DNA of 64,000 bases, taken from NCBI RefSeq assembly GCF_022919715.1, contig NZ_CP095042.1:682001-746000 (forward strand). The letters are read 5' to 3'. The notes below the pieces were generated by a model. It was not told the DNA's origin and ran no database searches. It saw nothing but the letters and a program-made list of their open reading frames with translations. The translations under genes were made by a program, and so were the position numbers. Position 1 is the first letter of the stretch; every line of letters begins with the position of its first letter. Below, in pieces: positions 42,708-51,312 of the stretch. This DNA is from Agromyces sp. H17E-10. Lineage in GTDB: Bacteria > Actinomycetota > Actinomycetes > Actinomycetales > Microbacteriaceae.

Positions 42708-43681
42708 CCGGCCGCCTGACGCCCGTCGCGCGGATCGCCCTGGCGATCGGCGCGGCGGGCGTCGCCGCGTTCGCGTGGGGCTCGCTCGTCGAGCGCACCC
42801 GGTGGACGCTGCGCCGCGCCGAGGTGCCTGTGCTTCCGGTCGGCGCCGAGCCGATCCGGGTGCTGCACCTCTCCGACCTGCACATGGCACCGTGGCAGCG
42901 CGACAAGCAGGACTGGGTGCGCGCACTCGCCGAGCTCGAGCCCGACCTGATCGTCGACACCGGCGACAACCTCGGGCACGAGCGCGGGCTCGAGGGCATC
43001 CGCCGGGCGTTCGAGCGATTCGAGGGCATCCCCGGCGTGTTCGTGAACGGTTCGAACGACTACTTCGGCCCGACCCCGAAGAACCCGTTCGGCTACTTCA
43101 CGGGTCCGTCGCGGCACCGCCCCAAGTCGAAGCGGCTCGACATCGACGCCCTGCACGGCTATTTCGCCGAGCTCGGCTGGCAGGACCTCGACAACACCGC
43201 GGCGAGCCTCGACCTGCGTGGCACGCACTTCGAGTTCTTCGGGGTCGACGACCCGCACAAGGGATACGACCGGCTCGACCTGATCACGGCGGCGATCGAC
43301 GAACTCCGGGCCGACGACCCGCTCGGCGATGAGACCTGGCCCGACGTCGGCACGAGCCGTTCGGCTGCCCGACCGACCGTGACGATCGGCGTCGCCCACG
43401 CCCCGTACCAGCGCGTGCTCAACTCGTTCGTCAACCACGGAGCCCAGCTCATCCTCGCCGGCCACACGCACGGCGGCCAGGTCTGCGTGCCCGGCTACGG
43501 TGCGCTCGTCACGAACTGCGACATCCCGCGCAAGCAGGTCAAGGGGCTGAGCGTCTGGCGGCACGGCCTCCGATCGGCCTTCCTGAACGTCTCGGCCGGT
43601 CTCGGCACATCGATCTTCGCCCCGGTGCGGTTCGCCTGCCCGCCCGAGGCGACGCTGATCACCCTCGTTCCGGCCGCCTGA
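42704..43681 (+). CDS. Membrane-anchored metallophosphoesterase
   Basis: A 325-residue calcineurin-like phosphoesterase, related to Rv3683. One N-terminal hydrophobic helix (ARIALAIGAAGVAAFAWG) anchors it. Metal-binding motifs are HLSDLHMAP, DTGDNLG, NGSNDYF (the usual GNHD replaced by GSND) and GHTHGGQVCVPGYG. The start is TTG 42704, which overlaps the ponA2 stop (TTGA), so it is translationally coupled. It may act on an envelope phospho-ester; the substrate is unknown. Confidence 0.9.
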   Translation: MTGRLTPVARIALAIGAAGVAAFAWGSLVERTRWTLRRAEVPVLPVGAEPIRVLHLSDLHMAPWQRDKQDWVRALAELEPDLIVDTGDNLGHERGLEGIRRAFERFEGIPGVFVNGSNDYFGPTPKNPFGYFTGPSRHRPKSKRLDIDALHGYFAELGWQDLDNTAASLDLRGTHFEFFGVDDPHKGYDRLDLITAAIDELRADDPLGDETWPDVGTSRSAARPTVTIGVAHAPYQRVLNSFVNHGAQLILAGHTHGGQVCVPGYGALVTNCDIPRKQVKGLSVWRHGLRSAFLNVSAGLGTSIFAPVRFACPPEATLITLVPAA

Positions 43682-43786
43682 TCGCGTACGGATGCTCGGG
43701 CGCGATGTCTCGCGCCCGCGCCATCCGCTCGGTGGTCAGCGGCGTTCGAAATATCGGCTATCCTTGTTGAGGCCCTGCGGGGCCAC

Positions 43787-43863
<77 letters not shown>

Positions 43864-43867
43864 TACG

Positions 43868-43899
43868 CAGAACCCCCTCCGAGATCGGAGGGGGTTCTG
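43868..43899. terminator. Terminator after tRNA-Pro
   Basis: A 15-bp perfect stem (43868-43882 with 43885-43899) around GA, directly after the tRNA. It may also end the ugd operon from the other strand. Confidence 0.85.
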
Positions 43900-43954
43900 T
43901 CGTTCCCGATGTCGGTCTCGGTACGGGGCGCTGCGCACCGCTCGACGACCGGCC

Positions 43955-45268
43955 TCACGGCCGCCCGATCCCCCGCAGCTCCCATCCGGCCGCGCGCCAC
44001 ACTCGGGCGTCCAGCACGTTGCGTGCGTCGATGATGCGGCGGCCCGAGACGAGCCGGCCCGTGTCGACGGGGTCGAGGGCGCGGTACTCGCGCCATTCGG
44101 TGACGAGCACGACGAGGTCGGCACCGCGCAGCGCCTCGCGCGTCGACGAGACGTAGTCGAGCTGCGGGTGCCTGGCGCGCGCGTTCTCAATACCCTCGGG
44201 ATCGGTCGCGACGACATCGGCGCCGAGCCCCTTGAGCTGTACGGCGACGTCGAGGGCGGGCGCGTCGCGCACGTCGTCGGACTCGGGCTTGAACGTCACC
44301 CCGAGCACGGCGACGCGGTTGCGGTGCACGCTTCCGCCGAGCGCATCGACGGCGAGGTCGACGACACGCTGCCGCTGGCGCAGGTTGATCGCATCGACCT
44401 CGCGCAGGAACGCGAGCGACTCGCCCCGGCCGAGCTCCTCGGCTCGGGCGGCGAACGCCCGGATGTCCTTCGGCAGGCACCCGCCGCCGAACCCGACGCC
44501 GGCGTTCAGGAACCGTCGCCCGATGCGGGCGTCGTGGCCGATCGCGTCGGCGAGTGCGACCACGTCGGCACCCGTGACGTCGGCGATCTCGGCCATCGCG
44601 TTGATGAAGCTGATCTTCGTCGCGAGGAACGCGTTGGCGGCGACCTTCACGAGTTCGGCGGTCGCGTAGTCGGTGACGATGCGCGGCGTGCCCGCCTCGA
44701 TCGCGGCCCGGTAGACGTGATCGAGCACGGATGCCGCGTGGCCGTCGCCGCTCGGATCGGCGACGCCGTACACGAGCCGGTCGGGCTCGAGCGTGTCGCG
44801 CACCGCGAACCCCTCGCGCAGGAACTCGGGGTTCCAGGCGAGCTCGGCGTGGGGCGCGAGGCCCGAGAGGCGCTCGGCGAGGCGCTCCGCCGTGCCGACC
44901 GGCACCGTGCTCTTGCCGACGACGAGCGCACCGTCGGCGAGATGCGGGGCGAGCGACTCGAACGCCGCGTCCACGTAGCGCAGGTCGGCGGCATTCGAGC
45001 CGGCCGACTGCGGCGTGCCGACGGCGACGAAGTGCACCTCGGCGTCGGCTGCGTCGGCGACGTCGGTCGAGAAGCGCAGTCGCCCCGACGCGATCGCCGA
45101 CGTCAGGATCTCGTGGAGGCCGGGCTCGAAGAACGGGGGGCGCCCGGCCGCGAGCTCTGCAATCTTCGCCGAGTCGACGTCGACGCCGACGACGTCGTGC
45201 CCGAGCTCGGCCATCGCGGCGGCGTGCACCGCTCCGAGGTAGCCGCAGCCGATCACCGAGATGCGCAT
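43955..45268 (-). CDS. UDP-glucose 6-dehydrogenase
   Basis: A 437-residue NAD-dependent enzyme making UDP-glucuronate for envelope polysaccharide. The Rossmann motif is MRISVIGCGYLGAVHAAAMA, the substrate part EFLREGFAVRDTLEPDRLVYG, and the catalytic Cys lies in GFGGGCLPKDI. The C-terminal NAD-sugar domain has LGVTFKPESDDVRDAP. ATG 45268 follows AAAGGACC. It overlaps the upstream membrane gene by 16 nt, forming a three-gene operon with it and the stress protein. Confidence 0.95.
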   Translation of the reverse strand: MRISVIGCGYLGAVHAAAMAELGHDVVGVDVDSAKIAELAAGRPPFFEPGLHEILTSAIASGRLRFSTDVADAADAEVHFVAVGTPQSAGSNAADLRYVDAAFESLAPHLADGALVVGKSTVPVGTAERLAERLSGLAPHAELAWNPEFLREGFAVRDTLEPDRLVYGVADPSGDGHAASVLDHVYRAAIEAGTPRIVTDYATAELVKVAANAFLATKISFINAMAEIADVTGADVVALADAIGHDARIGRRFLNAGVGFGGGCLPKDIRAFAARAEELGRGESLAFLREVDAINLRQRQRVVDLAVDALGGSVHRNRVAVLGVTFKPESDDVRDAPALDVAVQLKGLGADVVATDPEGIENARARHPQLDYVSSTREALRGADLVVLVTEWREYRALDPVDTGRLVSGRRIIDARNVLDARVWRAAGWELRGIGRP

Positions 45269-46383
45269 GGCAGGTCCTTTCGAGCCGGGCTTCCATTCTC
45301 GCGGCTGCGCCCGCTCGCCGCGCGCAGCAGCCGTTCGAGCGGACCGCGGCCGAGCCACCGGCGCCAGCACCAGGCGAAGACCATGCTGCCGACGACGAGG
45401 CCGATCGTGAGCGCCCAGGAGTCATCGGTGAAGTACCCGTCCTCGACGCGCTTCGCCGCCGAGATCACGATCAGGTGCAGCGTGTAGATGCTCAGCGGCA
45501 TCGCACCCATCGCGGTCACCGGCGACAGCACGGCGCCGGCGACGCGGCGGACGCCAGGGACCGCCAACGCGGTGAGCGTGACCATGCCGGCCACGATCAC
45601 GAGGCCGACGCCGACGTTTCCGAGCGCAAGCGCGGAGGCCGACACGGCGTGCGCGAAGACGGGAGCCGTGGCATCCCCCTCGTCGGGCAGGAGCCGGGTG
45701 AGCGGCAGCATGACGACCGCGACGAGCGCCCCGGCGAGCGCATACGAGGCGACCACCCGGGGCCGGGCCGCACCGAGGCGCGCGAGGCCGAGCCCGATGA
45801 GCATGACCGGCACCCAGACGATGACCGGATAGGCGCCCGTGAGCACCCAGTCGACAAGCAGGCCGACCTCGCCGTCGCCGGCGGCGACGACCTGCGGGTC
45901 GTACTGCGCGGCCGCCGCGAGGCCTGGAGCGATCGCGAGCAGCACGCCGCCGAGCACGAGCGCGACCCGGGCCGGAAGGAACAGCAGCGGCAGCATGATG
46001 AGGAACGCCACCCCGTAGACGTCGAGGATGATGTAGACGAGCGGGTGCAGCGTGGCCGCGATCAGCAGTCCGAGGGCGATGAGGATGAGTGCGCGCACCG
46101 TGATCTGCCGGCGCAGCACGCCCCGTCGCTCCGCGATCGGCCGGGTACCGCCCGAGATGAACCCGAGCCCGAATCCCGCGGTGAGCGCGAACAGCAGGCG
46201 CGGTCGTTCATCGGCCATCGCGATGAGCTCGGCGACCTGAGGCGAGGAGACGGCAGGTGCGACGTGCGCGACGAACATGCCGATGAGTGCCAGCCCTCGC
46301 GCCGCGTCGATGCCGTCGACGCGGGCGGGAGCAGGAGCGCGAACACGGTCCCGCACCGCCGGCACGTCGGGCGTCGTGCTCAC
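45253..46383 (-). CDS. DUF418/DUF1624-like membrane acyltransferase-type protein
   Basis: A 376-residue membrane protein with about ten helices. The start ARVDGIDAARGLALIGMFVAHV is the typical opening of the heparan-alpha-glucosaminide acetyltransferase-like/DUF418 group (D-ARG-A). The end ALTIGLVVGSMVFAWCWRRWLGRGPLERLLR matches DUF418. It probably acylates a surface glycan or sugar; the donor and acceptor are unknown. GTG 46383 overlaps the stress-protein stop (GTGA). Confidence 0.8.
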   Translation of the reverse strand: MSTTPDVPAVRDRVRAPAPARVDGIDAARGLALIGMFVAHVAPAVSSPQVAELIAMADERPRLLFALTAGFGLGFISGGTRPIAERRGVLRRQITVRALILIALGLLIAATLHPLVYIILDVYGVAFLIMLPLLFLPARVALVLGGVLLAIAPGLAAAAQYDPQVVAAGDGEVGLLVDWVLTGAYPVIVWVPVMLIGLGLARLGAARPRVVASYALAGALVAVVMLPLTRLLPDEGDATAPVFAHAVSASALALGNVGVGLVIVAGMVTLTALAVPGVRRVAGAVLSPVTAMGAMPLSIYTLHLIVISAAKRVEDGYFTDDSWALTIGLVVGSMVFAWCWRRWLGRGPLERLLRAASGRSRENGSPARKDLPCASR

Positions 46384-47231
46384 CGCACGACGACCGTCGG
46401 CGCCTCGAGGCGCGAGAGCACCCCGTGACTCACCGACCCGAGCAGGAAGCGTGCGATCGCTCCCCTGCCGTGGCTGCCGACGACGAGCAGCTCGGCGGAG
46501 GCTGCCGCCTCCGAGAGCGCCGTGACCGGATCGCCCGCCTCGATGCGTCGCTCGATCTCGAGTTCGGGGCGCTCGGCGACGATCGGGTCGAGTACGTCGT
46601 CCAGCACGGTGCGTGCCGCGTCGCTGAGGTCGTCGACGGCGACCATCGCCGGACCGTAGCCGTATTCGCCCCCGGCCATGAGCGCCATGTCCCACGCGTG
46701 CACCGCGACGAGCGGCACCCCGCGGCCTTCGGCCTCGTCGGCGGCGAAGGCGAGGGCACGACCGCCCGGCTCGGAGCCGTCGACGCCAACGACCACCCCT
46801 CGCCGGGCTGAGACGTCGATGTCGGGCACGACGGCGACGGGCGCCTCGCTCGCCGCCGCGATGCGCAGGCTGTGCACGCCGCGCCGGCTCGGCCGTTTGC
46901 CGCCGTGCCAGTCGCTGCCGACGACGAGGAGTCCCGCTCCGCGCGACCGGGCCGCGAACACGTCGACCGGGGAACCCTGCTCGAGATCGGTCTCGACCTC
47001 GAGTGCCGGGTCGACGTCGAGCGCGACGCCCGCCGCGTCGGCCAGCGATGCACGCGCGCGGTCGAGGGCGGCGAGCAGCAGCTCCGCATCTCCGGTGGCC
47101 TCCACGGCACTGTCGACGACGTGCACGAGCCGCAGCCGTGCCCGCTGCGCCGAGGCCCGTTCGGCGCCCCAGCGCACGGCCCGCAGGCCGGCCTGTCCGG
47201 CGGTGCTGACTCCGACGACGATCTCACTCAT
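46380..47231 (-). CDS. Tandem-domain universal stress protein
   Basis: A 283-residue cytoplasmic protein with two UspA domains. The first starts EIVVGVSTAGQAGLRAVRWG, with ATP-loop-like VVGSDWHGGKRPSRRGVHS; the second starts GVVVGVDGSEPGGRALAFA and ends LVVGSHGRGAIARFLLGSVSHGVL, a clear ATP-binding G-2x-G-9x-G(S/T) motif. It is probably an ATP-binding stress/dormancy protein. First gene of the ugd operon. Confidence 0.93.
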   Translation of the reverse strand: MSEIVVGVSTAGQAGLRAVRWGAERASAQRARLRLVHVVDSAVEATGDAELLLAALDRARASLADAAGVALDVDPALEVETDLEQGSPVDVFAARSRGAGLLVVGSDWHGGKRPSRRGVHSLRIAAASEAPVAVVPDIDVSARRGVVVGVDGSEPGGRALAFAADEAEGRGVPLVAVHAWDMALMAGGEYGYGPAMVAVDDLSDAARTVLDDVLDPIVAERPELEIERRIEAGDPVTALSEAAASAELLVVGSHGRGAIARFLLGSVSHGVLSRLEAPTVVVR

Positions 47232-47261
47232 GCGGCGGCCCTCCCGCCTCCATCATCACGC

Positions 47262-47354
47262 GGATGCCGCGGCGGCACCACCCTCTCGGACGCCGTGCAC
47301 CCGCGACGCGACATCGTGCGACACCGGGAACGCACGACCTCGGCCGCGGCATCC
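47262..47354. repeat. Wide 12-bp inverted repeat in the usp-tdk gap
   Basis: GGATGCCGCGGC (47262-47273) is complementary to 47343-47354, 69 nt apart. The right arm is immediately beyond the tdk stop. It may act as terminator or processing hairpin. Confidence 0.45.
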
Positions 47355-47357
47355 CGC

Positions 47358-47972
47358 TCAGTGACGACCGTTGAGCACCCCGCCCGACTCCTGCAGGTAG
47401 CAGACCCCGCAGAGCGACTCGTAGGCGACCTCGACCCCGTCGATCGCGACCTGGTCGCCATCGAAGATGTAGCGGCCGTCGATTCGGCGGCCGTTGAAGA
47501 TGGCCTTGCGGCCGCACCGGCAGATCGTCTTCAGCTCTTCGAGCGAGTGCGACACCTCGAGCAGTCGCCGGCTGCCGGGAAAGGCGACCGTCTGGAAGTC
47601 GGTACGGATGCCGTACGCGAGCACCGGGATGCCGTCGATGAGGGCGATGCGCAGCAGGTCGTCGACCTGGTCGGACGACAGGAACTGCGCCTCGTCGACG
47701 AGCAGGCAGCTCACGTCGCGGCCGGCCTCCTCGATCACGCGGGTGCGATGCCCCTGGAACCGGTCGAGCACGGGCGCGTCGGGTTCGATCACGAAGTCGA
47801 CCTCGCGCACGACGCCGAGCCGGGAGACGATGTCGCGGTCGCCCTTCGTGTCGATCGCGGGCTTCGCGAGCAGCACCCGATGGCCCCGCTCCTCGTAGTT
47901 GAACGCCGCCTGGAGCAACGCCGTGGACTTGCCGGAGTTCATCGCCCCATAGCGGAAGTACAGCTTCGCCAT
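47358..47972 (-). CDS. tdk: Thymidine kinase
   Basis: A 204-residue type II thymidine kinase of the salvage pathway. The P-loop is FRYGAMNSGKSTALLQ, Walker B is CLLVDEAQFLS, and the nucleoside lid follows. Zn-binding Cys residues are in TICRCGRKA and LCGVCYL. It starts directly at the stop of the response-regulator gene with no gap, so it is part of that operon. Confidence 0.95.
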   Translation of the reverse strand: MAKLYFRYGAMNSGKSTALLQAAFNYEERGHRVLLAKPAIDTKGDRDIVSRLGVVREVDFVIEPDAPVLDRFQGHRTRVIEEAGRDVSCLLVDEAQFLSSDQVDDLLRIALIDGIPVLAYGIRTDFQTVAFPGSRRLLEVSHSLEELKTICRCGRKAIFNGRRIDGRYIFDGDQVAIDGVEVAYESLCGVCYLQESGGVLNGRH

Positions 47973-48650
47973 CTACTCGAGGAACCCGTCTTCCGCCGCC
48001 CGGCGGATCAGTTCCGCCTTGCGACTGGCCGGCTTGCCGACCTTCGCGTACTTCTCGCGCACCCGTCGCAGGTACGTCTTCGCCGTCTCGTAGCCGACGT
48101 CCATGCGCTGGCCGACCTCGAGCGTGCTGAGGCCCTGCGCGTAATAGCGCAGCGCCCGCTCCTCGGCCGGACTGAGGTGCACACCCGACATCGTCGTGGT
48201 GCCGCCGCTGGTGCCGACGGCGCCGATCGGCCGGGGATGCCGCGGCAGACGTTCTCCGCGCATCACGCGTCGCGCGTAGTCGACGAGGGTCTCGGCCGGC
48301 AGCGTCTTCGAGACGAAGCCCGCCGCCCCCGCGGCCATGCTGCGCTCGCGCGACTCCTCGTCGTCGAGGGCGGTGACGACGATGACCCGGGCGCCGGCGG
48401 CCCGGCACGCGCGAACGCGCGACTCGATCGACACGCTGTCGTTGTCGCCGAGCTGCAGGTCCATCAGCACGAGCTCGACGGGGAACGCTGGACTGCGCAC
48501 GAGGTCCATCCACGAGGTGGCCGTGACGACGACCTCGAAATCGGGTGCGAGGTCGGCGAACCACCTGGCCAGGCTGTCGACGATCAGCCCGTGATCGTCG
48601 AGGATCGCGAGTCGATGGCGCGGCGTCGCTGCCGGTTCACTCGATGACAT
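47973..48650 (-). CDS. NarL/LuxR-type response regulator
   Basis: A 225-residue two-component regulator. Receiver: acidic pair D18/D19 (AILDDHG), phospho-acceptor D64 (LVLMDLQLGD), VVTAL and FVSKT. Output: a LuxR helix-turn-helix around SPAEERALRYYAQGLSTLEVGQRMDVGYETAKTYLRRVREKY. Partner kinases are encoded upstream in the same operon; the 14-nt overlap with the second sensor gene shows coupling. Targets are unknown. Confidence 0.92.
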   Translation of the reverse strand: MSSSEPAATPRHRLAILDDHGLIVDSLARWFADLAPDFEVVVTATSWMDLVRSPAFPVELVLMDLQLGDNDSVSIESRVRACRAAGARVIVVTALDDEESRERSMAAGAAGFVSKTLPAETLVDYARRVMRGERLPRHPRPIGAVGTSGGTTTMSGVHLSPAEERALRYYAQGLSTLEVGQRMDVGYETAKTYLRRVREKYAKVGKPASRKAELIRRAAEDGFLE

Positions 48651-49767
48651 ATCTCAGCTCCACACTGACATTCTCCCGCGTCGAGACCGATTCGGCACCC
48701 AACGCCACAGCGCGAGCCACGGCGACGAAACGATCGAGTTCACGCTTCGCGGGCGGACGCCCCGACGGATCGGCCACGATGCGGATCAGCCCGCCGCCCG
48801 GCTCGGGTGCGAACGACACGCCGACGCGCTCGGAACGACCGGTCTCGGCGAGCCAGGTGATGAGAGCGGTCAGTGCCGAGCGCTGGTCGTCGCCGAGCAG
48901 GTCGGCGGCGCCCGTGGGGTCGTCGACGAACGTCTCGACACCGCGGCTCACCCGCAGATTCGCGGCGAGGTCGTCGAGCCAGGTCGACTCGATACCGGCG
49001 CGCAGCGCCCGGCGCAGCTCCTCCGCGAGCTCGCGGGCGCGGTCGGCGTCGGCGACCGAGATGCGTTCGGCGGTCATCACGCCCGCGAGGAACGGCAGCA
49101 CCTCACGACCGAGCACCGAGACCCGGCTCTGCTGCACCGACCGCGCGATGCCGGCGCGCAGCTCGGCGTCGCGCTGGAGCGCGGCCCGGTTCGCCTCGCG
49201 CTGCCACGCGAGCGTCTCGGCGATGATCGCGTAGGCGTAGCCCGCCGCGGCGGCTGTGAGGGCGATGACCGGAGCCGCGTTGATCGCGATGAGCGCCGCG
49301 ACCGGGGCGTCGGCGAGCACGTACGCCGAGGCTCCGACCACGAGGATGGACAGCACGATCGAGGCGAGCACCCCGGCGAGCGCGAGCGAGAGCCAGGTGC
49401 AGAACGGCGCGACCGAGAGGATCAGCATGCCGATCACGACCGGACCGAAGTCGTCGTAGAGGTACTGGTTCGAGCCGACCGTGCTCATGTACTCGGCGAT
49501 CGCCGCGCCGACCGCGAGCGTCACCACGAGCCACAGCCGCTCCGCGGTGAACGGCGCACGCGACGGGGCCGCGGAGATCGCGGCGACCACGCCCGCGGCG
49601 GCGACGAGCACGATCGATGCGATCGCGGCGGCGGGCGCGACGATCTCGGCTCGGTGCACCCAGGTGAGCGCGAGCGAGGTTCCGAACGAGAGCACGGCCC
49701 CGATGACGACGATCGGGGCGGCCGTGATGGCGCCGATCGGGTCGGCCTCCTGCTGGGTCAACCGCAT
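48637..49767 (-). CDS. Membrane protein, degenerate sensor kinase partner
   Basis: A 376-residue protein. Eight or so hydrophobic stretches fill residues 12-195, then a coiled region (LQRDAELRAGIARSVQQSRVSVLGREVLPFLAGVM) and a C-terminal domain that resembles a HATPase fold in size (to RENVSVELRYVIE) but lacks recognisable N, G1 and G2 boxes; the DxGxG motif is missing. No His box of HisKA type is visible. It probably modulates the kinase encoded just upstream or senses a signal. Start ATG 49767 after a GGGGGTG stretch. Confidence 0.7.
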   Translation of the reverse strand: MRLTQQEADPIGAITAAPIVVIGAVLSFGTSLALTWVHRAEIVAPAAAIASIVLVAAAGVVAAISAAPSRAPFTAERLWLVVTLAVGAAIAEYMSTVGSNQYLYDDFGPVVIGMLILSVAPFCTWLSLALAGVLASIVLSILVVGASAYVLADAPVAALIAINAAPVIALTAAAAGYAYAIIAETLAWQREANRAALQRDAELRAGIARSVQQSRVSVLGREVLPFLAGVMTAERISVADADRARELAEELRRALRAGIESTWLDDLAANLRVSRGVETFVDDPTGAADLLGDDQRSALTALITWLAETGRSERVGVSFAPEPGGGLIRIVADPSGRPPAKRELDRFVAVARAVALGAESVSTRENVSVELRYVIE

Positions 49768-49771
49768 CGGT

Positions 49772-51181
49772 TCACGCACCCCCTTCGGGGACCGTGAGCA
49801 CGATCGTGGTGCCGATGCCCTTCGTGGACCACAGGCGGACCGTGCCCTCCTGCTGCTCGATCCGGGCACGGATCGAGGTGCGCAGCCCGATGCGGTCGTC
49901 GGGCACGGCCGACTCGTCGAAGCCGACGCCGCTGTCCATGACGGCGACGGTCACCTCGCCGCCGCCGAGGCCGAGCGCGAGCTCGGCCTCGCCGACGCCC
50001 GCGTGACGGGCCACGTTGATGAGGCACTGGGCGACCGCGGCGTCGAGCGCTTCGGCGCGCGCCGGCCCGAGCACGTGCATCACCCCGACATCACCCGTGA
50101 CGCGCACCGTGAGCCCGGCGTGCTCGGCGGCGGTGAACGCCTGTGCGAGCGGCGGACCACCGTTCGACATCGGCAGCGGATCGGCCGCTCCCCTGGCCGG
50201 GCCCGCTCCGGCGGAGCCGTGGGCCGTCGAGCGTCGCGTGGCACCCCGCCGGCGGGCCCGGCCCGCGCTCGTCGCGAGCGTGTCGTCGACCGCGGCGGAC
50301 TCGCCCGCGCCGGCGGCGGTCGTCGCGGCGGCGGTCGTCGCGACCGTGCTGCCGCGCGACGTCGATGGCGATTGTGCGCCCGAGCGTTGTGCGGGCGCGG
50401 TTCTCGTGGCGGGACCGGCGTGATCGATCGCCCAGTCGCGACCGACGATGAGGCCGAGATCCTGTCGGATCCCCGCACGCAGCCGCTCGTCGACGGCGCC
50501 CGACCCGGCGGCGGCGATCGCGATGAGGTGGCTGAGGGCGGTGTCGTGCAGTCGCGCCGTCGCTCGCAGCTCGTAGTCGTGTCGGATGGCGAGCTCGCGG
50601 GTCTGCTGGCTCGCCCGGTGCAGTCCCGTCTCCTGACGTGCGTCGGAGCGGCGGGAGACCCCGTCGAAGACCCGCACGACGAGGAGGATGCCGAACGCGG
50701 CGGCCGCCGCGGTGTTCGTCGCGTACACCCCGCCGGCGAGCGCGACCCCGAGGAACATCGCCGCCTCGCCCAGTGCGTAGCCGAGCGTCGCCCAGACGAT
50801 CGCGATGAGCGAACCGCTGCCTGCACCGCCGACGAGCAGCAGGGCGATGCGCGGGAGCGCGAGCAGGGCGTTGTTCGTGGATTCGAACCCGCCCGGGCGC
50901 ATGATGAGCACGGTGAGCGCGAGGACGACGCCCGTGCCGACGACGAGTGCGAGCACGGTCAGCGTGACCGTCGGGAATCGTGCGACCGCGGCGAGCGCGA
51001 GCACCATGACGCCCGACAATGCGGCGCCCGCCCATCCGCCCGACGCCCCGCCGATGGTCGCGACGATGATGCCGACGGCGATCGAGACGGCGAGGCAGGC
51101 GAACGCGGCGCAATGGCCCGCGAAGGCGAGTGCGCGGCTCAGGCTGTCGCGTGCGAGGTGCCCCGGCAACCCCAGGCTCAT
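49772..51181 (-). CDS. Membrane sensor histidine kinase (NarL-type partner)
   Basis: A 469-residue kinase. Residues 15-165 carry about six membrane helices, followed by a linker (ASQQTRELAIRHDYELRATARLHDTALSHLIAIA) where LHDTALSHL is the probable phospho-His region. A Ser/Thr/Ala-rich disordered insert of about 90 residues separates this from the ATPase domain with AVAQCLINVARHA (N box), VMDSGVGFD (G1) and GLRTSIRARIEQQEGTVRLWS...GIGTTIVLTVP. It is first in the operon and likely phosphorylates the 47973 regulator. Confidence 0.82.
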   Translation of the reverse strand: MSLGLPGHLARDSLSRALAFAGHCAAFACLAVSIAVGIIVATIGGASGGWAGAALSGVMVLALAAVARFPTVTLTVLALVVGTGVVLALTVLIMRPGGFESTNNALLALPRIALLLVGGAGSGSLIAIVWATLGYALGEAAMFLGVALAGGVYATNTAAAAAFGILLVVRVFDGVSRRSDARQETGLHRASQQTRELAIRHDYELRATARLHDTALSHLIAIAAAGSGAVDERLRAGIRQDLGLIVGRDWAIDHAGPATRTAPAQRSGAQSPSTSRGSTVATTAAATTAAGAGESAAVDDTLATSAGRARRRGATRRSTAHGSAGAGPARGAADPLPMSNGGPPLAQAFTAAEHAGLTVRVTGDVGVMHVLGPARAEALDAAVAQCLINVARHAGVGEAELALGLGGGEVTVAVMDSGVGFDESAVPDDRIGLRTSIRARIEQQEGTVRLWSTKGIGTTIVLTVPEGGA

Positions 51182-51312
51182 CGTGAACCTCCACCACTCG
51201 CGACGCCGGCCCGATCGGTCATGTGGATCGGGCTCAGCGAATTATCCCAGTTCTGCGCCGTTCCGCGCATCCGGGCCGCTTCATGATCGGCTTCGAGCAG
51301 TCGCTCGAAACC

